Source of the DNA: Altererythrobacter lutimaris
GTDB taxonomy: Bacteria > Pseudomonadota > Alphaproteobacteria > Sphingomonadales > Sphingomonadaceae
Assembly: GCF_013371495.1 (NCBI RefSeq)
Contig: NZ_JABWTA010000001.1
Coordinates: 806,001-870,000, forward strand
Reading direction: 5' to 3'
Length of the DNA stretch: 64,000 nt
Made by a program: the position numbers and the translations under genes. The number at the start of each line of letters is the position of its first letter. Position 1 is the first letter of the stretch. Below, one piece after another: positions 9,193 through 18,778 of this stretch. The notes under the pieces are model-generated. The model worked only from the letters and a program-made list of their open reading frames with translations, did no database searches and was not told the origin of the DNA.

Positions 9193-11121
9193 TCAGTCCT
9201 TCTTGTCTTCGTCGACTTCAGAGAATTCCGCGTCGACAACGTCTTCGTCGGCCTCTGCTGCATCGGAAGCATCTGCAGCATCACCTTCAGGAGCCGCATT
9301 TGCCTGCTCCTTCTCGTAGATTTGTTGCCCCATCTTCATGGCAGCTTCCGTCAAGGCCTGTGCCTTCGCATTGATCGCGTCGACATCATCGCCTTCAAGC
9401 GCTTCCTTGGTCTCACCAAGGGCTGCCTCAACCGCAGACTTGGTGTCCGCATCGATCTTGTCGCCGTGCTCTTCGAGCTGCTTTTCTGTCGCGTGGACAA
9501 GACTGTCAGCCTGGTTGCGGGCTTCCGCACCTTCGCGGCGCTTCTTGTCCTCTTCAGCAAACTTCTCGGCATCCTGCACCATCTGGTCGATGTCAGCATC
9601 GCTGAGACCACCAGAAGCCTGGATCTTGATCGTCTGCTCTTTGCCAGTGCCCTTGTCCTTGGCAGAGACGTTCACAATGCCGTTCGCATCGATGTCAAAG
9701 GTGACTTCGATCTGCGGGACACCGCGCGGCGCAGGCGGAATGCCGACCAGGTCAAACTGGCCAAGCAGCTTGTTGTCGGCTGCCATTTCACGCTCACCCT
9801 GGAAAACCCGGATCGTCACCGCGTTCTGGTTGTCTTCTGCCGTCGAGTAAGTCTGCGTCTTCTTCGTCGGGATCGTCGTATTGCGATCGATCATGCGAGT
9901 GAAGACACCGCCCAGCGTTTCGATACCGAGCGACAGCGGCGTCACGTCCAGCAGGAGCACGTCCTTGACGTCGCCCTGCAGCACGCCTGCCTGAATGGCA
10001 GCACCCATAGCGACCACTTCATCCGGGTTCACACCAGTGTGCGGCTTCGCTTCGAAAAACTTCTCGACCACTTCGCGAACCTTCGGCATGCGGGTCATAC
10101 CGCCAACCAGGATCACTTCGTCGATATCATCCTTGGAGATGCCTGCGTCGGCCAGAGCCTTTTTGCATGGCTCAAGTGTACGCTGGATCAGGTCGCCAAC
10201 GAGCTTTTCGAGATCAGAACGGCTCAGCGTTTCCACCAAGTGCAATGGCGTGGATGAACCACCTTCCATGCGCGCAGTGATAAACGGCAGATTGATTTCC
10301 GTCGTGGCAGAGCTTGAAAGCTCGATCTTCGCTTTCTCAGCGGCTTCCTTCAGACGTTGCAGCGCAAGCTTGTCCGTCTTCAGGTCCATGTTCTCTTTTT
10401 TCTGGAACTGGTCTGCAAGCCATTCGACAATCGCGCTGTCGAAATCTTCACCACCAAGGAACGTATCGCCATTGGTTGACTTCACTTCAAACACGCCATC
10501 GCCGATCTCAAGGATTGAGACGTCGAACGTACCGCCACCAAGGTCATAGACAGCGATGGTCTTGCCGTCTTCCTTGTCGAGGCCGTAGGCGAGCGCAGCA
10601 GCTGTCGGCTCGTTAATGATACGCAGGACTTCAAGACCAGCGATCTGGCCTGCATCCTTCGTTGCCTGACGCTGAGCATCGTTGAAGTATGCAGGAACAG
10701 TGATGACCGCCTGCTTCACATCTTCGCCAAGGTAGCCCTCAGCGGTCTCTTTCATCTTCTGCAGGATGAAAGCAGAAACCTGGCTAGGCGAATATTCTTC
10801 GCCGCCTGCTTCGACCCATGCATCGCCATTCTTGCCTTTGACGATGTCGTACGGGACGAGCTCTGAATCTTTCTTTGTCAGCGGATCATCGAACCGGCGA
10901 CCGATCAGGCGCTTGATTGCGAACAGAGTATTGTCCGGGTTCGTGACTGCCTGACGCTTGGCCGGCTGACCGATCAAACGCTCGCCATCCTTCGTAAAGG
11001 CGACGATTGAAGGCGTCGTGCGTGCGCCTTCTGAATTCTCAATAACTTTGGGCTTGCCCCCATCCATCACAGCAACACAGGAGTTTGTGGTGCCGAGGTC
11101 GATACCGATTACTTTGGCCAT
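9193..11121 (-). CDS. dnaK: molecular chaperone DnaK (Hsp70)
   Basis: A 642-residue Hsp70 with the N-terminal ATPase signature [11 protein letters not shown], the phosphate loops [10 protein letters not shown] and VGGMTRMP, a substrate-binding domain and a C-terminal helical lid ending in an acidic Asp/Glu-rich tail. Length is standard. It works with DnaJ (just downstream) and GrpE (3 kb away on the same strand). A heat-shock-type promoter is visible about 90 bases upstream. Confidence 0.99.
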   Translation of the reverse strand: MAKVIGIDLGTTNSCVAVMDGGKPKVIENSEGARTTPSIVAFTKDGERLIGQPAKRQAVTNPDNTLFAIKRLIGRRFDDPLTKKDSELVPYDIVKGKNGDAWVEAGGEEYSPSQVSAFILQKMKETAEGYLGEDVKQAVITVPAYFNDAQRQATKDAGQIAGLEVLRIINEPTAAALAYGLDKEDGKTIAVYDLGGGTFDVSILEIGDGVFEVKSTNGDTFLGGEDFDSAIVEWLADQFQKKENMDLKTDKLALQRLKEAAEKAKIELSSSATTEINLPFITARMEGGSSTPLHLVETLSRSDLEKLVGDLIQRTLEPCKKALADAGISKDDIDEVILVGGMTRMPKVREVVEKFFEAKPHTGVNPDEVVAMGAAIQAGVLQGDVKDVLLLDVTPLSLGIETLGGVFTRMIDRNTTIPTKKTQTYSTAEDNQNAVTIRVFQGEREMAADNKLLGQFDLVGIPPAPRGVPQIEVTFDIDANGIVNVSAKDKGTGKEQTIKIQASGGLSDADIDQMVQDAEKFAEEDKKRREGAEARNQADSLVHATEKQLEEHGDKIDADTKSAVEAALGETKEALEGDDVDAINAKAQALTEAAMKMGQQIYEKEQANAAPEGDAADASDAAEADEDVVDAEFSEVDEDKKD

Positions 11122-11209
11122 GGTTTCCCCATTCCGTCTACATGTTGGACGCCGCGCGCTTGGCTTCCCGTTACTGGCGAAACCCCTCGGCGGCTCGATT
11201 GTGAAGCGG

Positions 11210-11237
11210 ATATAGGTGCGGTTTTGCTTGGCACAAG
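11210..11237 (-). promoter_or_regulatory. putative RpoH (sigma32) promoter of dnaK
   Basis: Reading the minus strand, CTTGTG (232-237 of the 11-kb block) is followed after 16 bases by CTATAT (11210-11215), about 90 bases upstream of the dnaK ATG. This resembles the alphaproteobacterial RpoH pattern (CTTG element, then a CTATAT-like minus 10). It is a pattern match only. Confidence 0.5.
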
Positions 11238-11286
11238 GGCGTGAGCGCTCTAGTTTTCAACGCTGTTCCATTGGGGGAGTAAATAC

Positions 11287-11790
11287 GTGAAGATCGCTCA
11301 TAATTTCCGGTCGCTGTTCATCGCACCTGCTAGCGCTGCTGCGCTGGCTCTTTCGCTTGCTGCTTGCGGAGGCGCAGAGGCTCCGGTTGAGGAAGTCACC
11401 GAGGTCGAAGGCGTACCGGGTATGACAATTGAAAACGCAAGGTTGGTCCTGCCACCCGTCGCGGGCAATCCGGCGGCAGTTTACTTCGATCTGTCTTACG
11501 AGGGCGATCGTGCGCTGACGATCCGAAAAGCTGAAGTTGCCGGCGCAGAAAGCGCGATGCTCCACGAATATGCGGAGTTCGAAGGCAAGATGCAGATGAT
11601 GGAAGCGCTGCCCATCGGCATTACGAAAGGCGACAAGCTCGAATTCAAGCCGGGCGAAAAGCACGTGATGGCTTTCGGTCTTGCTGAAGGCATCGAAGCT
11701 GGCGGGAGTGTCGATGTAACGCTGACAGTTGCTGGTGGCGCAACACAGACCTTCGCAGCAGAAGTGCGAGCCGCCGGGGAAGAACGCTGA
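11287..11790 (+). CDS. periplasmic copper chaperone PCu(A)C, lipoprotein
   Basis: A 167-residue PCu(A)C-family copper-binding protein that normally helps load Cu(I) into cytochrome c oxidase. The N-terminal signal ends in a lipobox-like LAAC, so it is probably membrane-anchored. The copper site HEYAEFEGKMQMM followed by KHVM fits the family H-(X)n-M-(X)n-HxM pattern. The ATG is divergent from dnaK. Its stop overlaps the apparent CTG start of the next gene, so these two and the following acetyltransferase gene appear co-translated. Confidence 0.9.
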   Translation: MKIAHNFRSLFIAPASAAALALSLAACGGAEAPVEEVTEVEGVPGMTIENARLVLPPVAGNPAAVYFDLSYEGDRALTIRKAEVAGAESAMLHEYAEFEGKMQMMEALPIGITKGDKLEFKPGEKHVMAFGLAEGIEAGGSVDVTLTVAGGATQTFAAEVRAAGEER

Positions 11791-12311
11791 CGCAGGCGCC
11801 AGATAACGCACAATTTGATACGGTCGCTTCCTTTTGCCCTGCCGGCGGGGAGCGGCCACTTACTTCTGGCGAGATCGAACTTGCCCGCAGTATCTTTGGC
11901 AATGCGATCGACTATTCCAGAGTCACGATCCGTCGCCGCAAATGGTTTCCTTTCCAGCCCCGCCACGTCACCATGGCACCCCGAGGGCACATCCATTTTC
12001 ATCCGCTTGGCCGCAATTACTGTGAGGACTTCAGCAAGGCTAGCCTAAGTCTCCAAGCACACTTCATTCATGAGATGGTGCATGTCTGGCAGACGCAGAC
12101 CCGTGGGTCGTGGTATCTGGTGACACACCGCATGCCGTGGGCGCGATACGACTACAGCCTGAAACCGGGCTGGAAGCTAGAGCAATACGGGATTGAGCAG
12201 CAAGCTCGCATAGTCGAACATGCATTCCTATTGCGCAAAGGCGCGAAACTTCCCGGAGTTGCTGACAAGGCGGCTTTTGAGCTACTTGTCGACTTCGGGG
12301 AGAGGGAATGA
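11787..12311 (+). CDS. vgr-related HExxH protein, likely CTG start
   Basis: A putative zinc-metallopeptidase-like protein containing HEMVHVWQ (HExxH followed by Gln), as in small proteins annotated 'vgr related' in sphingomonads. The first ATG in frame (11973) leaves a 112-residue protein, but about 60 residues of convincing coding sequence precede it (LTSGEIELARSIFGNAIDYS, then RRRKWFPFQPRHV), with no ATG, GTG or TTG among them. The frame can begin at a CTG at 11787 that overlaps the pcuC stop as CTGA, giving 174 residues. Function unknown. Confidence 0.65.
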   Translation: MTQAPDNAQFDTVASFCPAGGERPLTSGEIELARSIFGNAIDYSRVTIRRRKWFPFQPRHVTMAPRGHIHFHPLGRNYCEDFSKASLSLQAHFIHEMVHVWQTQTRGSWYLVTHRMPWARYDYSLKPGWKLEQYGIEQQARIVEHAFLLRKGAKLPGVADKAAFELLVDFGERE

Positions 12312-12805
12312 CTGGGCAGCTTGATTATATTGTACGACCGTTTGAGCCGCGGGACGCAGCCGCTTTTGCCGGGCTGAACCGCCAGTGGATCGATGCGCTA
12401 TTCGAGATCGAAGAAAAGGATCGTTTCCAGCTTGAGCATCCACAAACCGCGATCCTAGGCAAAGGCGGCTATATAGCCATCGCAGAAGCCAACGGCTGGG
12501 TCGTAGGGACGGGTGCCGTCATGCCCGCCGCGCTGGCGCCCAAGGATGGCAAGTCATGGTTCGAGATCGTCAAAATGTCGACGGACATTTCAGCCCAGCA
12601 CATGGGCATTGGAAGCCGCATTCTCGATCAGCTCATCGACTATGCGAAGGATCACATGGCCGACGCCTTGTGGCTCGAAACCAATGACCGGTTGGAAGCT
12701 GCGACGCATCTGTATCGCAAGAAGGGCTTTCAGGACCTTGTCGGCGATGCGGTTTGGGAGACACCCTATGAGCGCTGCAACATGCAAATGGTGATGGAGC
12801 TCTAG
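12308..12805 (+). CDS. GNAT family N-acetyltransferase
   Basis: A 165-residue acetyl-CoA-dependent acyltransferase. The acetyl-CoA loop region is visible as VKMSTDISAQHMGIGSRILD (a Q..G.G-type motif A), followed by the family C-terminal beta-bulge region (THLYRKKGFQ). The ATG overlaps the preceding stop as ATGA, so it is the third member of a tightly coupled unit with pcuC and the vgr-related gene. Substrate unknown. Confidence 0.87.
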   Translation: MTGQLDYIVRPFEPRDAAAFAGLNRQWIDALFEIEEKDRFQLEHPQTAILGKGGYIAIAEANGWVVGTGAVMPAALAPKDGKSWFEIVKMSTDISAQHMGIGSRILDQLIDYAKDHMADALWLETNDRLEAATHLYRKKGFQDLVGDAVWETPYERCNMQMVMEL

Positions 12806-12814
12806 CGCTCTGAT

Positions 12815-12852
12815 ACGCAAACGGGGCGCCCCTTCAAGAGAGACGCCCCGCC
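12815..12852 (-). terminator. terminator of ompW-like gene
   Basis: A GC-rich 7-bp stem (CGGGGCG at 12822-12828 with CGCCCCG at 12844-12850) lies between two convergent genes. On the minus strand it is followed by TTTGCG, a weak T-run, so it is better placed to end the OmpW-like transcript than the plus-strand one. Confidence 0.5.
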
Positions 12853-12873
12853 AAAAACTGCAATCTTACTGGC

Positions 12874-13548
12874 TCAGAAGCGAAAGTAAGCGCCTGCGCT
12901 GATCACCCATGGGTCAAGCTTGTGCTCGGTGCGGATGATCTCCGTGTCGCCAACGAAGAAGCGCGCATCGGTGTCGATGAAATAACGCTTCGCATCGATG
13001 GAGAGGCCAAAACCTTCATTGAGTTCAATGTCAGCACCCGCCTGCAGCGCAATGCCGAACTCATTGGTGAGATCAACGTCCGTGACGCCCAGTGCCGCCA
13101 CGTCAGCACCCGCGTCATCGTTGAAGATGATAAAGTAAGCTGGCCCCGCTCCTACATAAGGCTTGAAACCTTCGCCGAGATCAAAGTGATACTTGGCTGT
13201 GATTGTGCCTGGAATGATGCGCAGGTCAGAAACCAGCTCTGCCCCGTCGAGACCGCCAAGGCCGTCAACATCGTGCTGTGTCACGCCAGCAATCGTCTCC
13301 AGCGAGAAGTTGTTGCTGACGAAGTATTCGATCGCGATGGTCGGCGTGACATTGTCATTCGCTGCACTCTGCGTGCCTTCCGGCAGACCAAAGTCGTCCA
13401 GCTCAACATCAGTAATCTCAGCATCGGCAAACACTGCCGTTGCAAATACCTTGGCCTGGATCGAACCAGTGCGATCTTCCTGCGCAAGAGCAGGTGCGGA
13501 TACGCTTGCGGCCAAAGCTGCGACTGCCGACAAACAAACCTTTTTCAT
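12874..13548 (-). CDS. OmpW family outer membrane protein
   Basis: A 224-residue eight-stranded beta-barrel of the OmpW family, a small outer-membrane channel for hydrophobic compounds. An N-terminal signal peptide (VAALAASVSAPALAQ) is followed by alternating beta-strand patterns, and the protein ends in GAYFRF with the C-terminal aromatic residue needed for BAM insertion. The family motifs PTIAIEYFVSNNFSLE and FKPYVGAGPAYF are visible. An AT-rich region of about 146 bases upstream probably carries its promoter. Confidence 0.92.
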   Translation of the reverse strand: MKKVCLSAVAALAASVSAPALAQEDRTGSIQAKVFATAVFADAEITDVELDDFGLPEGTQSAANDNVTPTIAIEYFVSNNFSLETIAGVTQHDVDGLGGLDGAELVSDLRIIPGTITAKYHFDLGEGFKPYVGAGPAYFIIFNDDAGADVAALGVTDVDLTNEFGIALQAGADIELNEGFGLSIDAKRYFIDTDARFFVGDTEIIRTEHKLDPWVISAGAYFRF

Positions 13549-13694
13549 TAAACTACTCCATTGATGAGAGAGCGCTCCCGTGAATCGCTTCTCAAATCCC
13601 CGTCCGACCCTGAGAACGTGATATGATATATCTTGTTCCCGAAAACCGGACTAAAGCGGTCCAATTCACATAAATAAAGGAATATCAGCAGTTT

Positions 13695-13970
13695 CTAATC
13701 AATACGCTGCATGTGCGTGATGATCCCAGTCGCACCGGACTCATCCCAAAGATGCTGAACCCTGGCGCGATCTTCATCGCTGCGGAAGCGCTCCATAGCG
13801 TCCATATCGGGCACATCAAGGACATGCACTTCGCAAGAGCCGTCCTCGGCGCGCAACCGCTCAGCCATTATGATGCCATACCGATCAAGCAACGGGATCA
13901 CCGCAGCTTCATAGGCGTCGAACTTCTCCAGATCGACGCCTGCCAGATCAATGCGAGCATGGATGATCAT
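13695..13970 (-). CDS. small DUF1330-like/YciI-like protein
   Basis: A 91-residue ferredoxin-like (dimeric alpha-beta barrel) protein when started at the ATG at 13970 (MIIHARIDLAG); an upstream start at 14003 would overlap grpE and adds an unconvincing leader. Pattern: beta strand, a helix with FDAYEAAVIPLLDRYG, an ERL strand, a CEVHVLDVPD strand and an AMERFRSDEDRARV helix, as in DUF1330/stress-responsive dabb-type proteins. Role unknown. It follows grpE by 10 bases, so it is probably in the hrcA-grpE transcript. Confidence 0.75.
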   Translation of the reverse strand: MIIHARIDLAGVDLEKFDAYEAAVIPLLDRYGIIMAERLRAEDGSCEVHVLDVPDMDAMERFRSDEDRARVQHLWDESGATGIITHMQRID

Positions 13971-13980
13971 GCTGACCGGT

Positions 13981-14562
13981 TCACTCTGGAGCTTTCGCCA
14001 CACCCACCATTGCAGGACGCAGCAAACGATCCTTGATCATCCACCCACTCTGCATTTCCTGAACCACAGTACCGGGTTCAGCGTCGGCAGAAGGAACTTC
14101 AATCATGGCCTGATGCTGGTTGGGATCAAGCGGCATACCCTTGGCAGCAATGCGCGTAATGCCATGCTGCTGGAAGACTTTCTCCAGCTCACGCTGAGTG
14201 GCTTCGATGCCGACGACCAGACCTTTCATCTTGTCATCTTCGCGCAAGCTATCCGGAATGGCTTCGACCGCGCGTGAGAGATTGTCCCACACACTCAGCA
14301 CGTCACGCGCAAAGCCGGTTGAAGCATATGCACGCGCGTCCTGAATGTCCTTTTCCATACGGCGGCGGACATTTTGCGTCTCAGCCTGCGCGTAAAGCAC
14401 TTCCTGTTTCGCCGCGTCGAGATCAGCCTTCAGCGAAGCAAGCGCTTCATTCTCGCCCTCACCTTCGCTTTCCTCCGCCGTGCCATCATCGAGGAATTCC
14501 TCCGGCACACCCTTCAGCTCGTCTGCGACCGCTTCATCCTGCGGTTTTTCATTCTCGTTCAT
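13981..14562 (-). CDS. grpE: nucleotide exchange factor GrpE
   Basis: A 193-residue GrpE that exchanges ADP for ATP on DnaK. It has an acidic N-terminus, a long coiled coil (about 40-110) and the C-terminal beta domain with the recognisable GWMIKDRLLRPAMVGVAK ending. It lies 19 bases downstream of hrcA, the standard arrangement, and belongs to the same strand as dnaK-dnaJ, but four genes separate the two chaperone pairs. Confidence 0.97.
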   Translation of the reverse strand: MNENEKPQDEAVADELKGVPEEFLDDGTAEESEGEGENEALASLKADLDAAKQEVLYAQAETQNVRRRMEKDIQDARAYASTGFARDVLSVWDNLSRAVEAIPDSLREDDKMKGLVVGIEATQRELEKVFQQHGITRIAAKGMPLDPNQHQAMIEVPSADAEPGTVVQEMQSGWMIKDRLLRPAMVGVAKAPE

Positions 14563-14581
14563 TGAAGTCTATTCCGTCCAT

Positions 14582-15625
14582 CTATCCGATGAGCTTGCCC
14601 AACGATCGGGCTGTCAAATCCACCATGGGGACGACCCGCGCGTAATTCAACCGCGTGGGACCAATTACGCCCAGCACACCGACCACTCTTCCCTCGCGGT
14701 CTCGATAGGGCGACGCGATAACCGAGGAGCCTGACAAAGCGAACAAGCGGTTCTCACTACCGATGAAGATACGGGTCGCCTCAGCGTCGCGTGCGCTATC
14801 GAGAATCTCTGCAACTGACTGCTTGTTTTCCAGATCATCGATCAGCGATCGGACCCGCTCGATATCAGTCATGGCTTCGTCATCAAGCAGATTGGCCTGG
14901 CCGCGCACGATCAATACCGGCCGCTTGGCGGCATCCTCCGACCACACGGCTAGTCCGCGTTCAACCAGATCGCTGCTTGCGCTGTCCAACTGCGACTGGC
15001 CGGCCTTGATCTCCTTCGCGATGAGACCGGACGCTTCGGCGAGCGTTCTTCCAGCAAGTCGAGAGGTAACGTAGTTGGAAGCCTGCTCAAGTGTCGAAGG
15101 CACAGCTGCGCTTCCAATCTCGACCACACGGTTCTCAACCGAGCCATCCTCGCTCACGAGGACCGCCAGCGCCCTGCCCTGCCCCAACGGGACCATTGAA
15201 AACTGCGCAAGCCGCTCTTCGCGTGTCGGCACCATCACCATACCCGCTGCGCCGGTCAAATCAGACAGCATAGAGCTTGTCTTCTCCAGCGCTTGCTCAA
15301 TCGGTCCGCTTTCCGACAGGCTCTTCTCGATCTGCGCGCGTTCCTGTGCGTTGGGCTCGGCAACCCGCATCATTCCATCCACGAACAACCGCAATCCCGT
15401 TTCAGTTGGCAACCGCCCTGCACTTGTATGCGGCGCTGCAAGCAAGCCACCCTGCTCCAACTCCGCCAAAACCGACCGGATCGAAGCAGACGAAAGGTTC
15501 AGAGCGCCATCACTCGCAAGCGTCTTGGAGCCGACGGGCTGGCCGGTCTCGATATAGCACTCCACCACAAGGCGGAAGATTTCGCGCGCGCGGTCAGTCA
15601 ATACAGAGATCGGCGGTGATGACAT
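14582..15625 (-). CDS. hrcA: heat-inducible transcription repressor HrcA
   Basis: A 347-residue winged-helix repressor that binds CIRCE elements, classically in front of groESL and sometimes hrcA-grpE-dnaK. The N-terminal DNA-binding part (SSASIRSVLAELEQGGLL) and the C-terminal NLLDDE.M and IGPTRLNYARVVPMVDL motifs are present. No CIRCE inverted repeat (TTAGCACTC-N9-GAGTGCTAA) is visible upstream of hrcA or dnaK here, so the target is probably a groESL operon elsewhere. Confidence 0.97.
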   Translation of the reverse strand: MSSPPISVLTDRAREIFRLVVECYIETGQPVGSKTLASDGALNLSSASIRSVLAELEQGGLLAAPHTSAGRLPTETGLRLFVDGMMRVAEPNAQERAQIEKSLSESGPIEQALEKTSSMLSDLTGAAGMVMVPTREERLAQFSMVPLGQGRALAVLVSEDGSVENRVVEIGSAAVPSTLEQASNYVTSRLAGRTLAEASGLIAKEIKAGQSQLDSASSDLVERGLAVWSEDAAKRPVLIVRGQANLLDDEAMTDIERVRSLIDDLENKQSVAEILDSARDAEATRIFIGSENRLFALSGSSVIASPYRDREGRVVGVLGVIGPTRLNYARVVPMVDLTARSLGKLIG

Positions 15626-15710
15626 GGCCCCTATCTAGCGTGTCCTCTTGCAGCCTCAAGCTTCATGCGCCTAACGCAAGGCATATCGAGTCGGACACTA
15701 AGGATAATTC

Positions 15711-16424
15711 ATGCGACCTTCCGGACGCGCGCCTGACGAAATGCGCGCCATCACTATCGAAACGAGCTTCACCAAACACGCCGAAGGCTCTTGCCTCATA
15801 AGCTTCGGCGACACGCGAGTGCTGTGCACGGCGAGCGTCGAAGAACGCATCCCCCCATGGCTGCGCGGCAAGGGCGAAGGCTGGGTAACCGGCGAATATT
15901 CCATGCTTCCGCGTTCGACGCACACGCGTTCCTCTCGTGAAGCCGCGCGCGGTAAGCAGTCGGGTCGCACACAAGAAATTCAGCGCTTGATCGGACGATC
16001 CCTGCGCGCCGTGGTCGACCTGCAGAAGCTCGGAGAGCGGCAGATCACGCTCGATTGCGACGTCATTCAGGCCGATGGCGGTACGCGCACTGCTTCCATT
16101 TCGGGCGCTTGGATCGCACTGCGGATTGCTGTCAACAAGCTCATGGAAGCAGGCGAAATCACCGAAGACCCTATCACAGGTCAAGTTGCGGCGATCAGCT
16201 GCGGTATTTTCGAAGGCACACCCGTGCTGGACCTCGATTACCCCGAGGACTCTAACGCGGAAGCCGATGCCAACTTTGTCCTGATCGAAGGAGGCCAGAT
16301 CGCGGAAGTGCAGGCAACAGCTGAAGGTGCAACCTATGACGAGGAAGGTCTGCTTCGTTTGCTTCGCCTGGGTAAGATTGGCTGCGACCAGATTTTCGCA
16401 GCACAGCGGGATGCGGTGAAGTGA
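15711..16424 (+). CDS. rph: ribonuclease PH
   Basis: A 237-residue phosphorolytic 3'-5' exoribonuclease that trims tRNA 3' ends. The family N-terminus [12 protein letters not shown] and the motif [18 protein letters not shown] are intact, as is [13 protein letters not shown]. Length is standard (about 238). It is divergent from hrcA across 85 bases and overlaps rdgB by four bases, the conserved rph-rdgB arrangement. Confidence 0.98.
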   Translation: MRPSGRAPDEMRAITIETSFTKHAEGSCLISFGDTRVLCTASVEERIPPWLRGKGEGWVTGEYSMLPRSTHTRSSREAARGKQSGRTQEIQRLIGRSLRAVVDLQKLGERQITLDCDVIQADGGTRTASISGAWIALRIAVNKLMEAGEITEDPITGQVAAISCGIFEGTPVLDLDYPEDSNAEADANFVLIEGGQIAEVQATAEGATYDEEGLLRLLRLGKIGCDQIFAAQRDAVK

Positions 16425-17050
16425 CAAGACGGCTTGGCAGCGGCTCTCTGGTGATTGCCACGCATAATGCGGGCAAATTGAAAGAGATCGCTGCCTTGCT
16501 TGAGCCGCATGGCATGAAGTGCCTGTCAGCTGGTTCGCTTGGCCTGCCCGAACCACCTGAAACTGGCACAACTTTTGTTGAGAATGCGCTGATCAAGGCG
16601 CGCGCTGCAGCAGAAGCATCGGGCATTGTTGCGCTAGCCGATGACAGCGGGCTGTCCGCTGATGCGCTCAATGGACGTCCCGGCGTCTATACCGCAGACT
16701 GGGCAGAGCGGCAGTGGTTCGAAGGCGATCCCGGTCGCGACTGGTATATGGCGATGGGTAAAGTCGAGGGGATGCTGCAAGAGCTCGGCCCTGACGTTGA
16801 TCGCTCAGCCGCCTTCCATTGCGTGCTCGCGATAGCATGGCCCGATGGCGAATATGCGGTGTACGAAGGCAAGTGCGCAGGCTCCTTGAGCTGGCCGCCG
16901 CGCGGAACTATGGGCTTTGGCTATGATCCCGTATTCGTGCCTACAGGTTCTGACTTAACCTTTGCGGAAATAGAACCCGAAGCGAAGCACGCGATCAGCC
17001 ACCGGGCGGACGCGTTTGCCAAGCTCGTCGCTGAACAATTCGGCGGTTAG
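16421..17050 (+). CDS. rdgB: XTP/dITP diphosphatase (HAM1 family)
   Basis: A 209-residue pyrophosphatase that removes non-canonical purine nucleoside triphosphates. Diagnostic segments: [11 protein letters not shown] at the N-terminus, [11 protein letters not shown] around the metal site, [11 protein letters not shown], and the C-terminal ISHRADAF. Start is a GTG overlapping the rph stop (GTGA). Its stop codon overlaps the stop of the convergent CAP-domain gene by four bases. Confidence 0.97.
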   Translation: MTRRLGSGSLVIATHNAGKLKEIAALLEPHGMKCLSAGSLGLPEPPETGTTFVENALIKARAAAEASGIVALADDSGLSADALNGRPGVYTADWAERQWFEGDPGRDWYMAMGKVEGMLQELGPDVDRSAAFHCVLAIAWPDGEYAVYEGKCAGSLSWPPRGTMGFGYDPVFVPTGSDLTFAEIEPEAKHAISHRADAFAKLVAEQFGG

Positions 17051-17574
17051 CGGACCTCGCGGCCGTAAATATTGCCCGCGGGCCAATAGCGGCAAACGAG
17101 GAAATCATCGCGGCTGTTGCGAGCCACCGCGCACCCGACTTCCTGCGTTTCGCGCCATACGACCTGGGTGTAGTGGCCGACATCGCGCCAATTGCCTGTG
17201 CGTGAGACATTGGGGAATTCACCCGGTCGGAAATATCGCTTCTCGTCGGCAAACGCGCGGATCATGAACGTCGCGGAATAGGCTCCAGCGCTGCCCATCC
17301 AGAGATTTTCGCCGGCACCACCGCGCTCGTCATTGCTCGCATGGCGCATCCGGCCTTCGCGCGCGAGTCTCTCAGCCCAACTTTGCGCATCGCGGGCAAG
17401 CTTCTGACTCCATTTGAGTTTTGGCGCACCAAACTCCGCGCGCTCCTGATTATGAGCATCAAGCAACTCAGCGGCAAAGCGGTTTTGTGGACGCTCGGCA
17501 TGCAAGCCCGCAGTGGCGGCAAGCGACAATCCGGCAAAGGCAGCCAAGGCTGCGAGAATTCGACCCTTTTTCAT
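17047..17574 (-). CDS. secreted CAP-domain (SCP-like) protein
   Basis: A 175-residue secreted protein: signal peptide ([21 protein letters not shown]) followed by a CAP/SCP domain. Conserved CAP residues are visible: His in MRHASND, Glu in GAGENLW, then [17 protein letters not shown], giving the His/Glu cavity and the HYTQVVW signature. Bacterial CAP proteins are extracytoplasmic with mostly unknown function. Its 5' end faces hemW. Confidence 0.9.
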   Translation of the reverse strand: MKKGRILAALAAFAGLSLAATAGLHAERPQNRFAAELLDAHNQERAEFGAPKLKWSQKLARDAQSWAERLAREGRMRHASNDERGGAGENLWMGSAGAYSATFMIRAFADEKRYFRPGEFPNVSRTGNWRDVGHYTQVVWRETQEVGCAVARNSRDDFLVCRYWPAGNIYGREVR

Positions 17575-17626
17575 GCGCGCAAGACTGGACTTGAAGCGCT
17601 TAACAAAGGCTGAAATACACTACGGC

Positions 17627-18778
17627 GTGGCACGCGCTCTCTACATTCACTGGCCCTTCTGCGCGAAGAAATGCCCTTATTGCGACTTCAACAGTCATGT
17701 TCGCGATACGGTGGACTTCGATCGCTGGAAGCAAGCGCTGATATCCGACATGCGGCACGAAGCGGAGCTTGCGGGTGGTGAAGCGCTGACGTCGGTGTTC
17801 TTTGGCGGAGGCACGCCGTCGCTCATGCCGCCGTCGCTTGTCGCGGCTCTCCTCGAAGAAGCTGAACGTTTATGGGGGTTTAGCCAAGGTATTGAAATCA
17901 CGCTGGAGGCGAATCCGTCTTCGGTAGAAGCGTCAAATTTTGCCGGGTTGGCGAGCGCAGGAGTGAACCGGGTGTCGCTCGGGGTACAGTCTCTCAGAAG
18001 CGACGCGCTGCGGTTTCTGGGGCGTTTGCACGATGTGAACGAAGCGCTCCAAGCGCTTGAAACAGCACAGCAAATCTTCGATCGGGTGAGCTTTGACCTG
18101 ATCTACGCAAGGCCCGGACAAACCGAAGAGCAATGGCGCGCTGAACTTACTCAAGCGCTTTCCTACGGCACATCGCATTTGTCGCTCTATCAGCTTACCA
18201 TCGAGCCCGGCACGCGCTTCCAGACCGAAGTAAGGCTTGGAAACATAACGCCTTTGGACGATGATCCGGCAGCTGAGCTGTTCGCGGTAACGCAAGAGCT
18301 GACGGAAAATGCCGGCCTACCAGCCTATGAAACCTCCAACCACGCGCGTCCCGGCGAGGAAAGCCGCCACAACCTAACCTATTGGCGCTACGAGGATTAT
18401 TGCGGGATCGGCCCTGGCGCACATGGTCGCCGCAGGGCTCAAGCCACCGAACGCCACAAACGTCCCGAGGCCTATTTGCAGGCGGTCGAGACACATGGAG
18501 ATGGCACCAAGATACATCGAGATCTCCCGGAGATGGAGCAAGCTTCTGAAGCGATCCTTATGGGATTGCGGCTAGTTGAAGGGATGCAACTGCAACGCCT
18601 CGAAAAGCGCTTCTCCATCCCGCGCAATCAGCTCCTCGATCTCACCAAGGTCGAACTCCACCAAAGCCTCGGCCTGATCTGGCAGGATAGCGGCAGGCTT
18701 GGCGTGACTCCGGCAGGCAGACCGTTGCTTGATGGCTTGCTCGCCGAGCTTGTCAGCGATGATCTGGTGTCCGCATGA
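17627..18778 (+). CDS. hemW: HemW, radical SAM heme chaperone-like protein
   Basis: Radical SAM protein related to oxygen-independent coproporphyrinogen III oxidase; the family member HemW binds and delivers heme rather than oxidising coproporphyrinogen. The CxxxCxxC cluster motif is visible as FCAKKCPYCDFN right after the N-terminal YIHWP, and YCGIGPGAHG is typical of the family. The start is uncertain: the GTG at 17627 gives 383 residues with the family-like N-terminus, while an ATG at 17573 is also in frame but overlaps the divergent CAP gene. Followed by xerC, which overlaps it by four bases. Confidence 0.92.
   Translation: MARALYIHWPFCAKKCPYCDFNSHVRDTVDFDRWKQALISDMRHEAELAGGEALTSVFFGGGTPSLMPPSLVAALLEEAERLWGFSQGIEITLEANPSSVEASNFAGLASAGVNRVSLGVQSLRSDALRFLGRLHDVNEALQALETAQQIFDRVSFDLIYARPGQTEEQWRAELTQALSYGTSHLSLYQLTIEPGTRFQTEVRLGNITPLDDDPAAELFAVTQELTENAGLPAYETSNHARPGEESRHNLTYWRYEDYCGIGPGAHGRRRAQATERHKRPEAYLQAVETHGDGTKIHRDLPEMEQASEAILMGLRLVEGMQLQRLEKRFSIPRNQLLDLTKVELHQSLGLIWQDSGRLGVTPAGRPLLDGLLAELVSDDLVSA

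Noticed and set aside
9166-10257. 363-residue open frame on the plus strand
   Set aside because: It lies antisense to dnaK, whose reading frame and motifs are unmistakable; a long shadow frame is expected in a GC-biased gene.
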